Shown piece after piece: positions 13,575 through 20,978 of a stretch of 35,995 bases of DNA. The stretch is from Cognatishimia activa (GTDB lineage Bacteria > Pseudomonadota > Alphaproteobacteria > Rhodobacterales > Rhodobacteraceae). The translations under genes and the position numbers were made by a program. The notes under the pieces were generated by a model. The model did not search any database and was not told where the DNA came from. It worked only from the letters and a program-made list of their open reading frames with translations. Numbering within the stretch: position 1 is the first letter of the stretch; each line of letters begins with the position of its first letter. The stretch is from positions 1 through 35,995 of the forward strand of contig NZ_CYTO01000001.1 of NCBI RefSeq assembly GCF_001458335.1. The letters run 5' to 3'.

Positions 13575-14723
13575 ATGCGTCTGTCAGACTGTCATAATTT
13601 TCAAGATTTCCGCCGGCTTGCAAAAAAACGCCTGCCGTCGCCAATCTTTCACTACATCGACGGTGCGGCCGACGATGAAATCACATATCGCCGCAACACA
13701 AGTTCTTTTGATGATGTCGATCTGGTCCCAAGCGTCCTGAATGACGTGTCCGATGTTGACATGAGCGTTGAAGTTATGGGGCAGAAGCTGGATATGCCAA
13801 TCTACTGCGCGCCGACTGCGCTGCAGCGCCTGTTCCATCACGAAGGGGAGCGTGCCGTTGCAAAGGCAGCAACGAACCATGGCACCATGTTCGGGGTCTC
13901 TTCTTTGGCGACCGTAACGGTTGAAGAGATCGAAAAGCTCGCGCCGGGACCTAAGATGTTCCAGTTCTACTTCCATAAAGACCGTGGGTTGAACGATGCG
14001 TTGCTTGAACGCGCTCGTGCAGCGAATTTCCAAGTGATGGCGCTGACTGTGGACACCATCACCGGGGGCAACAGGGAGCGTGACCTACGTACGGGTTTCA
14101 CGTCGCCGCCAAAACTTACACCGTCGTCGGCACTGAGTTTCGCGACCCACCCAGCTTGGGCCTGGAATTTCTTCACCAAAGAAAAGTTCGACATGCCGCA
14201 CCTGTCCGGACACGTGAGCGCGGGTACCAATCTCGCCGTTTCGGTGGGTGAGTATTTCTCGACCATGTTGGATCAGTCCATGAACTGGAAAGACGCAGAG
14301 AAGCTGTGTGCCCAGTGGAATGGTCAGTTCGCGCTAAAAGGCATCATGAGTGTCGAAGACGCCAAGCGTGCTGTGGATATCGGATGTACTGGCATCATGG
14401 TTTCAAACCACGGTGGTCGTCAGCTCGATGGCAGCCGCGCGCCGTTTGATCAGTTGGCAGAGATCTGCGACGCCGTGGGCGACAAGATCGACGTGATCTG
14501 TGAGGGCGGTATCCAGCGGGGCACACATGTCATGAAAGCACTGTCCGTTGGAGCGAAAGCCTGTTCTGGCGGGCGCATGTATCTCTATGCACTGGCTGCT
14601 GCTGGGCAAGCTGGGGTAGATCGCGTTCTGGGCAATTTCAGAACAGAAATTGAGCGGGACATGAAACTGATGGGGATCACCTCATTGGATCAGCTAAACC
14701 GCGACAATCTACGTTGGCGTTGA
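13575..14723 (+). CDS. lldD: FMN-dependent L-lactate dehydrogenase (alpha-hydroxy-acid dehydrogenase family)
   Basis: The 382-residue enzyme oxidises L-lactate to pyruvate and passes electrons to the respiratory chain (quinone or cytochrome) at the inner membrane. The family's TIM-barrel motifs are clear: HYIDGAADDE near the N-terminus, CAPTALQRLFHHEGE, FQFYFHKDRG, ALTVDTITGGNRERDLR, and the catalytic SNHGGRQLDGS with H279. CEGGIQRGTHVMKALSVGAKA binds the FMN phosphate. Length fits LldD. Glycolate or mandelate relatives share this fold, so the substrate call is likely but not certain. The gene is monocistronic, preceded by an operator candidate and followed by a hairpin shared with the convergent desaturase gene. 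Confidence 0.85.
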   Translation: MRLSDCHNFQDFRRLAKKRLPSPIFHYIDGAADDEITYRRNTSSFDDVDLVPSVLNDVSDVDMSVEVMGQKLDMPIYCAPTALQRLFHHEGERAVAKAATNHGTMFGVSSLATVTVEEIEKLAPGPKMFQFYFHKDRGLNDALLERARAANFQVMALTVDTITGGNRERDLRTGFTSPPKLTPSSALSFATHPAWAWNFFTKEKFDMPHLSGHVSAGTNLAVSVGEYFSTMLDQSMNWKDAEKLCAQWNGQFALKGIMSVEDAKRAVDIGCTGIMVSNHGGRQLDGSRAPFDQLAEICDAVGDKIDVICEGGIQRGTHVMKALSVGAKACSGGRMYLYALAAAGQAGVDRVLGNFRTEIERDMKLMGITSLDQLNRDNLRWR

Positions 14724-14739
14724 TCAAACAACGTTGATC

Positions 14740-14776
14740 GAAACGCGCCCCTTTCACCGGATCGGGGCGCGTTTCA
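14740..14776. terminator. Bidirectional hairpin between lldD and the desaturase gene
   Basis: GAAACGCGCCCC (14740-14751) and GGGGCGCGTTTC (14764-14775) form a perfect twelve-pair stem with a 12-base loop. It lies between two convergent genes and could serve both, although the U tracts are short on each strand. Confidence 0.7.
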
Positions 14777-14785
14777 CGTTTTCCA

Positions 14786-15862
14786 TTATGCACCTTCCAG
14801 GATTTTTCCGCGGCGAAGCGCATTTCGGTACTTTTCGTCATGCTCCATCAGCATTTTGTGGATCCGACGATGTTGGCTCTCTGGGATGTTGGGAAAGAGA
14901 TGGTGGATCACGTGATAGGCATCATTTTTTGGATGGATGAGCAACTGGTGTAGCCAGCCATCATTTGTGAATGTGGTTTCAAACTCTGTGCCACCAGCGT
15001 CATAATCATGCTCTTCAGATTCAGCGATGGACCGAATGACAGGTAGAAAAACCATCGCAGGCAGCACCCAGAAGAGAACCCAGCCAAAGATCGCCAAAGC
15101 AATACCGGTTTGCAAAGAAAAGCCGAGCAGGAGCACAAGTGTGGCCGCTGCTGGTGTCACAATTACACCGGCGTGCCAGGTGATGAAGGTGAACCACTGG
15201 ATCATAGAATGGCTTCCGATCTCGCGGTAATAGGCGGCATTGTAGCTTGGCAACCAACGGACGACTGCTTTGGTGATCTTCCAATTGGTGGAAAGGTCAA
15301 TCTCTCCTAACCCCATTTCTGCAAATCGTTGGCGGCACGGATCCTCGTGCGAGCCGTAGTGCCCGTGGTGGATCGCGTGAGATTTCCAGTAGGCGCTCAC
15401 TGAGCTAAGCACTGGCGCTCCAACAAAGATATCCGCAAGGCGGTTATTGAGCTTTCGGTTCTTGCGGATCCAGGTGAGATGGGAAGCGTCATGGACCATG
15501 ATTTCTAGACCGCGTAGTTGGCGGGCAATAAAGGTACAGGCCACGAGATAAGCGAAAACAGCCAAACCGATTTGCATGCTGCTTTGAATAGTCGAGTTGA
15601 AAATCGTCAAGATAAGCGCAGTCGATGCAATTGCGATGCCCGGAATACTGGCAACGGTCAGGACGGCCTCTCGGATCCGGCCCCAAAGATCGCTGGCCTC
15701 CGCGTCTCGTAAAGCTAGTCGTATTTCCCGCGGTAAGTGCCGGGTGTCATATCCGCGTTTATAGCGGCGTTCAAGTTGTGACTTTTCTGCTTTTTCTGCA
15801 GTAACATTGGTTTTTTGCGCCGCATCAGCAAACGCAAGTTCATCAGAACTAAAATAGTTCAC
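14786..15862 (-). CDS. Membrane fatty-acid desaturase family protein
   Basis: The 358-residue di-iron membrane enzyme has the three histidine boxes of the desaturase/hydroxylase superfamily: HDASH at 124-128, HAIHH at 162-166 and HVIHH at 317-321 with LFPNIPESQH after it. Hydrophobic segments lie at about 75-115 and 215-260, consistent with four membrane passes. The soluble N-terminal 60 residues are charged. Such enzymes introduce double bonds or hydroxyls in acyl chains, carotenoids or sphingoid lipids; the substrate cannot be read from sequence. The start is GTG 15862 on the minus strand, with AAGGAC eight bases upstream. It runs opposite to the surrounding ribosomal genes and is the last gene before the rplK leader. 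Confidence 0.85.
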   Translation of the reverse strand: MNYFSSDELAFADAAQKTNVTAEKAEKSQLERRYKRGYDTRHLPREIRLALRDAEASDLWGRIREAVLTVASIPGIAIASTALILTIFNSTIQSSMQIGLAVFAYLVACTFIARQLRGLEIMVHDASHLTWIRKNRKLNNRLADIFVGAPVLSSVSAYWKSHAIHHGHYGSHEDPCRQRFAEMGLGEIDLSTNWKITKAVVRWLPSYNAAYYREIGSHSMIQWFTFITWHAGVIVTPAAATLVLLLGFSLQTGIALAIFGWVLFWVLPAMVFLPVIRSIAESEEHDYDAGGTEFETTFTNDGWLHQLLIHPKNDAYHVIHHLFPNIPESQHRRIHKMLMEHDEKYRNALRRGKILEGA

Positions 15863-16060
15863 GGTCTCGTCCTTACATTCGGAAGACCGAGCACATCAGC
15901 TAAACCGCCGTTTTGGCGTATGTTTTTTTGTTACGGACTTGGATGTGCTCAATCTGCCCCCAGGTTGAAGAGGCCTGGTCCGTTTTCAGGCCTGACTTGT
16001 TTTACGCTTCAACTCTACGATGCGCCAAAGCCTTTTTTGTAATCGGTTTGATTGTGAGAC

Positions 16061-16089
16061 TTGCAGATTCCGAATTTCACCCTTAAAGA
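16061..16089 (+). promoter_or_regulatory. Promoter candidate for rplK-rplA
   Basis: TTGCAG (16061-16066), a 17-base spacer and TAAAGA (16084-16089) agree with sigma-70 consensus at most key positions. It would give a leader of roughly 115 bases before rplK. Confidence 0.45.
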
Positions 16090-16172
16090 CCGGCCTCATC
16101 GTCTTCGGGCGAGATTCTCTCGTGGGAGATTCCGGGATCGCGATCTTGGGTCGGACCACGCAACATAAACCG

Positions 16173-16190
16173 GACGGAACGCGTTCCGTC
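16173..16190 (+). promoter_or_regulatory. Palindromic hairpin in the rplK leader
   Basis: GACGGAA-CGCG-TTCCGTC is an 18-base perfect palindrome ending about 20 bases before the rplK ATG, just before its GAAAGGA ribosome site. In E. coli the L1 protein represses rplKA by binding the leader; this helix could be part of such a site or a separate control hairpin. That role is inferred from position. Confidence 0.45.
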
Positions 16191-16210
16191 TTCGTTGAAA
16201 GGAACAGCAA

Positions 16211-16663
16211 ATGGCTAAGAAGCTTGCTGGTACTATGAAGCTGCAGATCCCTGCGGGCGCAGCGAACCCATCTCCGCCAGTCGGCCCAGCATTGGGTCAG
16301 CGCGGCATCAACATCATGGAATTCTGTAAAGCGTTTAACGCGAAAACACAGGAACTGGAAAACGGTGCGCCGTGCCCAACCGTGATCACTTATTATCAGG
16401 ACAAGTCCTTCACCATGGACATCAAGACGCCTCCTGCGTCTTACTACCTGAAAAAAGCCGCTGGCCTGAAGCCAGTTGGTAAGCGTAACCGTCCTCGTGG
16501 TGCGGAAGCACCAGGTCGTGAGGTTGTTGCATCCGTGACCGTTAAGCAGGTTCGTGAAATCGCGGAAGCGAAAATGAAAGACCTGACTGCGAACGACGTA
16601 GAAGCAGCAATGCAAATCATCATGGGCTCCGCACGCTCCATGGGTATCGAGGTGAAAGGTTAA
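16211..16663 (+). CDS. rplK: 50S ribosomal protein L11
   Basis: The 150-residue protein of the ribosomal GTPase-associated centre binds 23S rRNA helices 43-44. The N-terminal [33 protein letters not shown] motif is diagnostic, and the C-terminal RNA-binding domain ([37 protein letters not shown]) is intact. It is slightly longer than the E. coli protein because of an insertion around residues 93-103 ([13 protein letters not shown]). GAAAGGA precedes ATG 16211. Only three bases separate it from rplA. Confidence 0.97.
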   Translation: MAKKLAGTMKLQIPAGAANPSPPVGPALGQRGINIMEFCKAFNAKTQELENGAPCPTVITYYQDKSFTMDIKTPPASYYLKKAAGLKPVGKRNRPRGAEAPGREVVASVTVKQVREIAEAKMKDLTANDVEAAMQIIMGSARSMGIEVKG

Positions 16664-16666
16664 GTC

Positions 16667-17365
16667 ATGGCTAAACTCGGTAAACGTACCCGCGCAGCAC
16701 GTGAAGCATTTGCTGGCAAAGAGAACCTGTCCGTTGAAGAGGCGGTTGCTCTGGTCAAAGGCAATGCAGGCGCGAAATTCGACGAGACTGTAGAAATCGC
16801 AGTTTGTCTTGGTGTTGACCCACGTCACGCAGACCAAATGGTTCGCGGCGTTGTTGGTCTGCCAAACGGCACAGGTAAATCTGTTCGCGTAGCGGTATTC
16901 GCACGCGGCCCGAAAGCTGAAGAAGCTCAAGCAGCTGGCGCAGACATCGTTGGTGCAGAAGACCTGATGGAATCCATTCAGGGCGGTAACCTGGACTTTG
17001 ATCGCTGCATCGCGACACCAGACATGATGCCAATCGTTGGTCGTCTGGGTAAAGTTCTGGGCCCGCGCAACCTGATGCCAAACCCAAAAGTTGGCACCGT
17101 AACAATGGACGTAAAAGCGGCTGTTGAAGCGGCAAAAGGCGGCGAAGTTCAGTTCAAAGCTGAAAAAGCGGGTGTCGTACACGCGGGCGTTGGCAAAGCG
17201 TCCTTCGGTGAAGACAAGCTGGTTGAGAACGTACGTGCCTTCATGGACGCGGTTCTGAAAGCCAAGCCTGCTGGCGCAAAAGGCGCATACGTCAAGAAGA
17301 TCGCACTGAGCTCCACAATGGGCCCAGGCGTTTCCATCGACGTGGACAACGCAGCAGCGCAATAA
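16667..17365 (+). CDS. rplA: 50S ribosomal protein L1
   Basis: The 232-residue protein forms the L1 stalk and in other bacteria represses its own operon by binding the rplK leader. It is recognised by the N-terminal [13 protein letters not shown], the [15 protein letters not shown] segment, and the signature [27 protein letters not shown]. The C-terminal part (FRAFMDAVL, then [11 protein letters not shown]) is complete. It follows rplK at three bases and is probably translated by coupled ribosomes. A strong terminator after it ends the two-gene operon. Confidence 0.97.
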   Translation: MAKLGKRTRAAREAFAGKENLSVEEAVALVKGNAGAKFDETVEIAVCLGVDPRHADQMVRGVVGLPNGTGKSVRVAVFARGPKAEEAQAAGADIVGAEDLMESIQGGNLDFDRCIATPDMMPIVGRLGKVLGPRNLMPNPKVGTVTMDVKAAVEAAKGGEVQFKAEKAGVVHAGVGKASFGEDKLVENVRAFMDAVLKAKPAGAKGAYVKKIALSSTMGPGVSIDVDNAAAQ

Positions 17366-17385
17366 GCTTTGCGATAGAATTTAGG

Positions 17386-17414
17386 AAAGGGCGCTCGTTT
17401 GAGCGCCCTTTTTT
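17386..17414 (+). terminator. Rho-independent terminator after rplA
   Basis: AAAGGGCGCTC, loop GTTT (17397-17400), and GAGCGCCCTTT give eleven perfect pairs and then a T run. It separates rplKA from rplJL-rpoBC and lies five bases from the stop codon of the convergent MFS gene. Confidence 0.92.
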
Positions 17415-17418
17415 GTTC

Positions 17419-18603
17419 TCAGTTCGCTGCGCTTGCGGGCTGTCGTTTCGGCCAGAAGACGGCGATTGCCGCGCCAGCCAATGACACTACTCCGGCAGCG
17501 GAAAACAGAAATGGGAAACCAGCAATTTTGATTATCGGTGTGCTGATCAGTGGGGACAGGCTCTGTCCAAAAAAGATCGCGCTTGAAGACAACCCCATGA
17601 CAAAACCACGGTGTTCTTGGGGGGCAAGTGACAACGCAATACCGGCGTTTGACGCCATTAAGAGCGCATAGCCTGCACTAATCAAAGCTGGGCCGATGAA
17701 GACTGGGGCCAATCCCTGAGCAAGAAGGGTTGCGAACCCGGCGGCAAAGCAGGCAAACCCAATGGCGATTGTAAGGATCACTCCAAAACGCGTTACCGTT
17801 TTTCCATAGAGTGCGCCGGCTACAGCCCCGGCGATCATTAAAGTGCCGATGGTGTGACCCGTTAGGGTTGGGTCGGTGAATCCACGGTCACGCAAGGCGA
17901 AGGGGATTTGTGAAGGCATGATGAAGAAGAGCGCAAGCGTGATGATCTGCAAGATGCACAGCCAATACACCGGGAACAGCCAAGGTGAGCTTAGGCGTGG
18001 ACGCCGCTGTTTTATTGGTGGAACGAGACTGGACCCTTTGGAGGCGCGCCAGATAAATGGAATGAACAGAAACGTCAGTCCATACACCGCAAAGGGGTAG
18101 TGTGGCGATGCCACTGCCAGGTACCCGGCAAACAAAACAAAGAACAGGCCGCTGAAGTTTCGAGCAGACACCTGCCACCCGAGGAACTGTTGCCGTGCGT
18201 TTCCTTGGTAATATTGTCCGATCAGAGCGTTTTGGCTTGTCATTGCCATTGCGAGACCAACGCCGACAAAAAAACGGCTGAGCAATATCATGTCTAATCG
18301 TTGCAGGAATAGTCCGGCAATGCCTGAAATGCCAAATATCAATACACCAATTCTCAATACGCGACCATGTCCGATGCGATCAGACAAGGCGCCTGCAAAT
18401 GGCGCAAAAAGTAGAGCCATTAGGGATGGCGCGGCAACGAGATATCGGGTGATTAAGTCAACATAGGGCGTATCTTTAAATTTTTCAGCAAGCCCCGGGA
18501 GGGCGGGGCTCACCGTTGGCGCCGCCATTACGAGAAGCGTAGCTGCCAACAGCAGGCCGGGGGCTGGATTGAATGCTTTTGTTGAAAAACCGTCGTTCGT
18601 CAT
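17419..18603 (-). CDS. MFS transporter, probable drug or metabolite exporter
   Basis: The 394-residue protein has about 12 transmembrane helices in two halves. The loop between helices 2 and 3 carries the MFS motif A variant FAGALSDRIGHGRVLRIG, after a proline-rich first helix typical of the DHA1-like exporters. The start ATG 18603 has GGAAA upstream on the minus strand. The gene is transcribed from a MerR-type promoter at 18642-18672 facing away from a divergent MerR regulator gene, so induction of the pump by that regulator is expected. The substrate is not known. Confidence 0.85.
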   Translation of the reverse strand: MTNDGFSTKAFNPAPGLLLAATLLVMAAPTVSPALPGLAEKFKDTPYVDLITRYLVAAPSLMALLFAPFAGALSDRIGHGRVLRIGVLIFGISGIAGLFLQRLDMILLSRFFVGVGLAMAMTSQNALIGQYYQGNARQQFLGWQVSARNFSGLFFVLFAGYLAVASPHYPFAVYGLTFLFIPFIWRASKGSSLVPPIKQRRPRLSSPWLFPVYWLCILQIITLALFFIMPSQIPFALRDRGFTDPTLTGHTIGTLMIAGAVAGALYGKTVTRFGVILTIAIGFACFAAGFATLLAQGLAPVFIGPALISAGYALLMASNAGIALSLAPQEHRGFVMGLSSSAIFFGQSLSPLISTPIIKIAGFPFLFSAAGVVSLAGAAIAVFWPKRQPASAAN

Positions 18604-18641
18604 GTGTCTGTTTCCGGTTGAAATCGAAGAATGGGAAGTGC

Positions 18642-18672
18642 AGGCTACAAGCTCAAGTCAACTTGAGGTCAA
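18642..18672 (-). promoter_or_regulatory. MerR-type promoter with dyad, 19-bp spacer, driving the MFS gene
   Basis: Read on the minus strand, TTGACC (18672-18667) and TAGCCT (18647-18642) are separated by exactly 19 bases, the over-long spacing that MerR-family activators correct by twisting DNA. The spacer carries the dyad CTCAAGT-CA-ACTTGAG (18652-18667), almost the same as the SoxR-type box CCTCAAGTTAACTTGAGG. The dyad also overlaps the ribosome site of the divergent merR gene, so the regulator likely represses its own synthesis. Confidence 0.85.
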
Positions 18673-18674
18673 GC

Positions 18675-19097
18675 ATGAATAACGACATGACAACCTATGA
18701 CATTGGCGAGCTCTCTAAGATGAGCGGCCTGCCGGTTTCTGCGCTCCGTTATTACGAAGAGGTCGGTTTGGTGGAGTCGATTGGGCGAAACGGCATGCGG
18801 CGCCAATTCGGCCCCGAGGCTCCCTTTAAACTTGCGCTGGTTTCATTGGGCAAGCTTGCGGGGTTTTCGCTGCCAGACGTGGCGGAGTTGTTTGGGGGTA
18901 AGATTGCCCCTGATATTCCGCGGGAGGACCTGCATGCCCGTGCAGATGCGTTGGATCATCAGATCAAACGCCTGACCAACCTGCGAGATATGCTGCGACA
19001 CGTGGCGGACTGCCCGGAAAAGTCACAGCTCGATTGTCCAAATTTTCAAAAACTGATGCGGCTTGCGGTGCGCCATCAAAAAATTTCGGGTGCATAA
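18675..19097 (+). CDS. MerR-family transcriptional regulator
   Basis: The 140-residue protein begins with a winged helix-turn-helix (YDIGELSKMSGLPVSALRYYEEVGLVE, then GMRRQFG), followed by a dimerisation helix (LHARADALDHQIKRLTNLRDMLRHV). The C-terminal loop holds C113-P-x(6)-C121-P, which has the spacing of the Cu(I)-binding loop of CueR, but the operator resembles the SoxR box. The SoxR iron-sulfur cluster motif (four clustered cysteines) is absent. The effector could be a metal, a thiol-reactive compound or an organic drug. ATG 18675 follows GAGG with six bases spacing. It should activate the divergent MFS exporter. Confidence 0.88.
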   Translation: MNNDMTTYDIGELSKMSGLPVSALRYYEEVGLVESIGRNGMRRQFGPEAPFKLALVSLGKLAGFSLPDVAELFGGKIAPDIPREDLHARADALDHQIKRLTNLRDMLRHVADCPEKSQLDCPNFQKLMRLAVRHQKISGA

Positions 19098-19124
19098 GGC
19101 GCAAAGGTGGGGTTTGCCGACGTC

Positions 19125-19268
19125 CTAAGCCTTGGGTGTCGTTATCGCCTTAGCTTTTCTCTTTTCTTCTTTCTCGCGGTCAAAATGCCATTTGATCGCA
19201 AAATACGCGCCGATGCCGAGCACTATGATTTTGAATGGCAAGAAAACGAGTGGGAAAAAATCTGTCAT
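19125..19268 (-). CDS. Small single-pass membrane protein, 47 residues
   Basis: The short open frame starts at ATG 19268 on the minus strand and ends at TAG 19125-19127. AAGGA eight bases upstream of the ATG is a good ribosome site. The protein begins MTDFFPLVFLPFKIIVLGIG, continues AYFAIKWHFDR and ends in a highly basic/acidic tail EKEEKRKAKAITTPKA. That is one hydrophobic helix (about residues 4-25) and a charged cytoplasmic end, a common design for small membrane proteins. I do not recognise a family or function. It sits tail-to-tail with merR (27 bases apart). A chance frame would rarely combine the site, helix and charged tail, but its reality rests on that alone. Confidence 0.65.
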   Translation of the reverse strand: MTDFFPLVFLPFKIIVLGIGAYFAIKWHFDREKEEKRKAKAITTPKA

Positions 19269-19509
19269 TGCGGTTTCCTTTAAAAACATCCGCGCAAGTG
19301 AGCGATATCGATCTTGAACGGGGAGTGAAAGCGGCCAGATCGACGCGGCCCTTGTTATGATTTCTCAAGCTTATTGTGCAGAGTTTCAGCGGTTCATCCT
19401 GATCTGCATAACGCGCCTCTATGCAGGCCGCTCGAATTATGTTAGCTTGCTCTCCGCTGAAGTGAGCGAGACAGCTCAAAAAAGGACCGATGAATATCGG
19501 CCTTTGCCC

Positions 19510-19538
19510 TTGCACGATCCCTTAATCCATCCTAAATG
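19510..19538 (+). promoter_or_regulatory. Promoter candidate for rplJ-rplL-rpoB-rpoC
   Basis: TTGCAC (19510-19515), a 17-base spacer and TAAATG (19533-19538). The -10 is poor, but the -35 equals that before tRNA-Trp, and the resulting leader of about 220 bases suits an autoregulated L10 operon. Confidence 0.35.
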
Positions 19539-19639
19539 AAACGCTCACAACCAGCGTACGATTCGTCGTGCGCTGTTTTGTGTTTCGTCCAAGACGGTGA
19601 GTGTGGGCTTCCCACTTAATTTCTTGCCTGAGACGGGAA

Positions 19640-19767
19640 AGACCAGATTAGCTGAGGATTTCCTCGGGTGATATTGGCTCAGCCCCGTGTTGCGGACCTG
19701 AACGCCGGGCTGTTGTCCGGCAAATATGAGCCGGAAGACGGAAGTCTTCCAAATTTGGAGTGAAACT
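19640..19767 (+). promoter_or_regulatory. Probable L10(L12)4 autoregulatory leader
   Basis: In many bacteria the L10-L12 complex binds the rplJ mRNA leader to stop translation. The 128 bases before rplJ contain a GC-rich stem near 19704-19721 and a seven-pair helix with a GGAA (GNRA) tetraloop at 19733-19750, seven bases before the GGAG ribosome site. I infer the leader function from position and foldability; I cannot show the binding fold. Confidence 0.4.
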
Positions 19768-20286
19768 GTGGATAGAGCACAAAAAGAGAAAGTCGTCGAG
19801 GAACTCGGCCAAATCTTTGAAAGCTCTGGCGTTGTAGTGGTTGCACACTACGCGGGTCTTACAGTTGCTGACATGCAGAACCTGCGCGCGAAAGCACGCG
19901 AAAACGGTGCTGCTGTTCGTGTTGCCAAAAACCGGCTCGCCAAAATCGCCCTGGAAGGAAAGCCTTGCGAAAGCATGGGTGAATACCTCTCAGGTATGAC
20001 TGTTCTGACCTACTCTGAGGACCCTGTTGCAGCTGCTAAAGTTGCAGAGGATTACTCCAAAGAGAATGACACCTTCGAGATCCTCGGTGGTGCCATGGGT
20101 GAGAACGCTCTGGATCGTGCTGGCGTTACAGCAGTGTCCAAGATGCCTTCTCGCGAGGAGCTTATTGCTACTATCGCGGGCATGCTTGGCGCACCTGCTT
20201 CCAACATCGCTGGCGCAATTGGCGCACCTGCAAGCAACATCGCATCCATTCTGTCCACTGTCGAAGACAAGGCGGAAGCTGCGTAA
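19768..20286 (+). CDS. rplJ: 50S ribosomal protein L10
   Basis: The 172-residue stalk-base protein anchors L7/L12 dimers and contacts L11 and 23S rRNA. The [17 protein letters not shown] start followed by [23 protein letters not shown] and [11 protein letters not shown] is typical. The C-terminal L12-binding helix carries two copies of a [22 protein letters not shown] repeat. The start is GTG 19768, seven bases after GGAG; the ATG at 19726 in the same frame would add 14 residues foreign to the family and lies in a hairpin. rplL follows 75 bases later. Confidence 0.95.
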   Translation: MDRAQKEKVVEELGQIFESSGVVVVAHYAGLTVADMQNLRAKARENGAAVRVAKNRLAKIALEGKPCESMGEYLSGMTVLTYSEDPVAAAKVAEDYSKENDTFEILGGAMGENALDRAGVTAVSKMPSREELIATIAGMLGAPASNIAGAIGAPASNIASILSTVEDKAEAA

Positions 20287-20361
20287 GCAACGAATTGAGA
20301 ACCGCGTGATGGCAATTGCCTGAACGTTGGAACACAAACTTGAGAACGGAAAGAAGCTAAA

Positions 20362-20742
20362 ATGGCTGATCTGAAAGCACTAGCTGAAAGCATCGTTGGT
20401 CTGACCCTGCTGGAAGCACAAGAACTGAAAACAATCCTCAAAGACGAGTATGGCATCGAGCCAGCTGCTGGCGGCGCCGTAATGGTTGCTGGTGGCGCAG
20501 CAGACGCCGGTGGCGCAGCTGCTGAGGAGAAAACTGAATTTGACGTAATTCTGAAAGCCGCAGGCGACAAGAAAATCAACGTCATCAAAGAAGTCCGCGG
20601 CATCACTGGCCTGGGCCTCAAAGAAGCAAAAGAGCTTGTTGAAGCTGGCGGCAAAGCTGTCAAAGAAGGCGTCGACAAAGCAGAAGCAGAAGACATCAAA
20701 GCGAAGCTGGAAGCAGCTGGCGCGGAAGTCGAGCTTAAGTAA
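20362..20742 (+). CDS. rplL: 50S ribosomal protein L7/L12
   Basis: The 126-residue stalk protein recruits translation GTPases. An N-terminal dimerisation helix ([30 protein letters not shown]) is joined by an Ala/Gly-rich hinge (about residues 33-55) to the globular domain, with [25 protein letters not shown] and the [13 protein letters not shown] factor-binding face. GGAAAGAAG precedes the ATG. It is co-transcribed with rplJ; the gap before rpoB contains attenuator-like hairpins. Confidence 0.97.
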   Translation: MADLKALAESIVGLTLLEAQELKTILKDEYGIEPAAGGAVMVAGGAADAGGAAAEEKTEFDVILKAAGDKKINVIKEVRGITGLGLKEAKELVEAGGKAVKEGVDKAEAEDIKAKLEAAGAEVELK

Positions 20743-20746
20743 TCAT

Positions 20747-20847
20747 ATCCGGGTAATCCCCGGATTTGATGTGAGGCAGGGTGCGGTTTTCCGTTCCCTG
20801 CCGAACCTGTCTTAGAAAGACCCTTTTCTAAAGGGGTTTTTCTAAGG
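20747..20847 (+). promoter_or_regulatory. Three consecutive hairpins between rplL and rpoB (attenuator or processing site)
   Basis: Hairpin 1 is ATCCGGG (20747-20753) with CCCGGAT (20759-20765). Hairpin 2 is GGCAGGG (20775-20781) with CCCTGCC (20796-20802), extended by CGG-TTTT-CCG inside. Hairpin 3 is CTTAGAAA...TTTCTAAG (about 20811-20847) with an inner CCCTT/AAGGG helix and a T run. In E. coli the same gap carries an attenuator and an RNase III cut that set the ratio of L7/L12 to RNA polymerase. The same role is inferred here. Confidence 0.55.
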
Positions 20848-20978
20848 CGAGTTTGCGGATCGGGAGGCCTCTGGTGGGACAGGGCCGGGAATTGATCCAT
20901 TCGTCTGTCTCGAAAGGGAAAGGTGCCGGAGCCCGACGGCATGCTGACCCGATGAGAAATTGAAAGGTGTCATCGAAC

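Larger units (their letters stand above)
15863..16210. other. Intergenic region: desaturase upstream region and rplK leader
   Basis: There is no gene here. The left part must hold the minus-strand desaturase promoter, which I cannot place. The right part holds a + strand promoter candidate at 16061-16089, then a leader of roughly 115 bases with the palindrome at 16173-16190 and a GATCGCGATC palindrome near 16137. Confidence 0.45.
19269..19767 (+). other. Intergenic region containing the rplJ promoter and leader
   Basis: No protein gene is supported. A 111-codon minus frame (19180-19515) overlaps the better-supported 47-residue gene and looks random. The 19510-19538 boxes are a promoter candidate for rplJ. 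Beyond it lies a leader with several hairpins: GTGGG-CTT-CCCAC (19603-19615), GCCGG-8-CCGGC near 19704-19721, and GGAAGAC-GGAA-GTCTTCC (19733-19750). Confidence 0.45.

Noticed and set aside
15986-17362. 458-codon minus-strand frame opposite rplK and rplA
   Set aside because: Antisense to two certain ribosomal genes; no domain or ribosome site.
19180-19515. 111-codon minus-strand frame before rplJ
   Set aside because: Overlaps the better-supported 47-residue gene in another frame and has a random-looking sequence.
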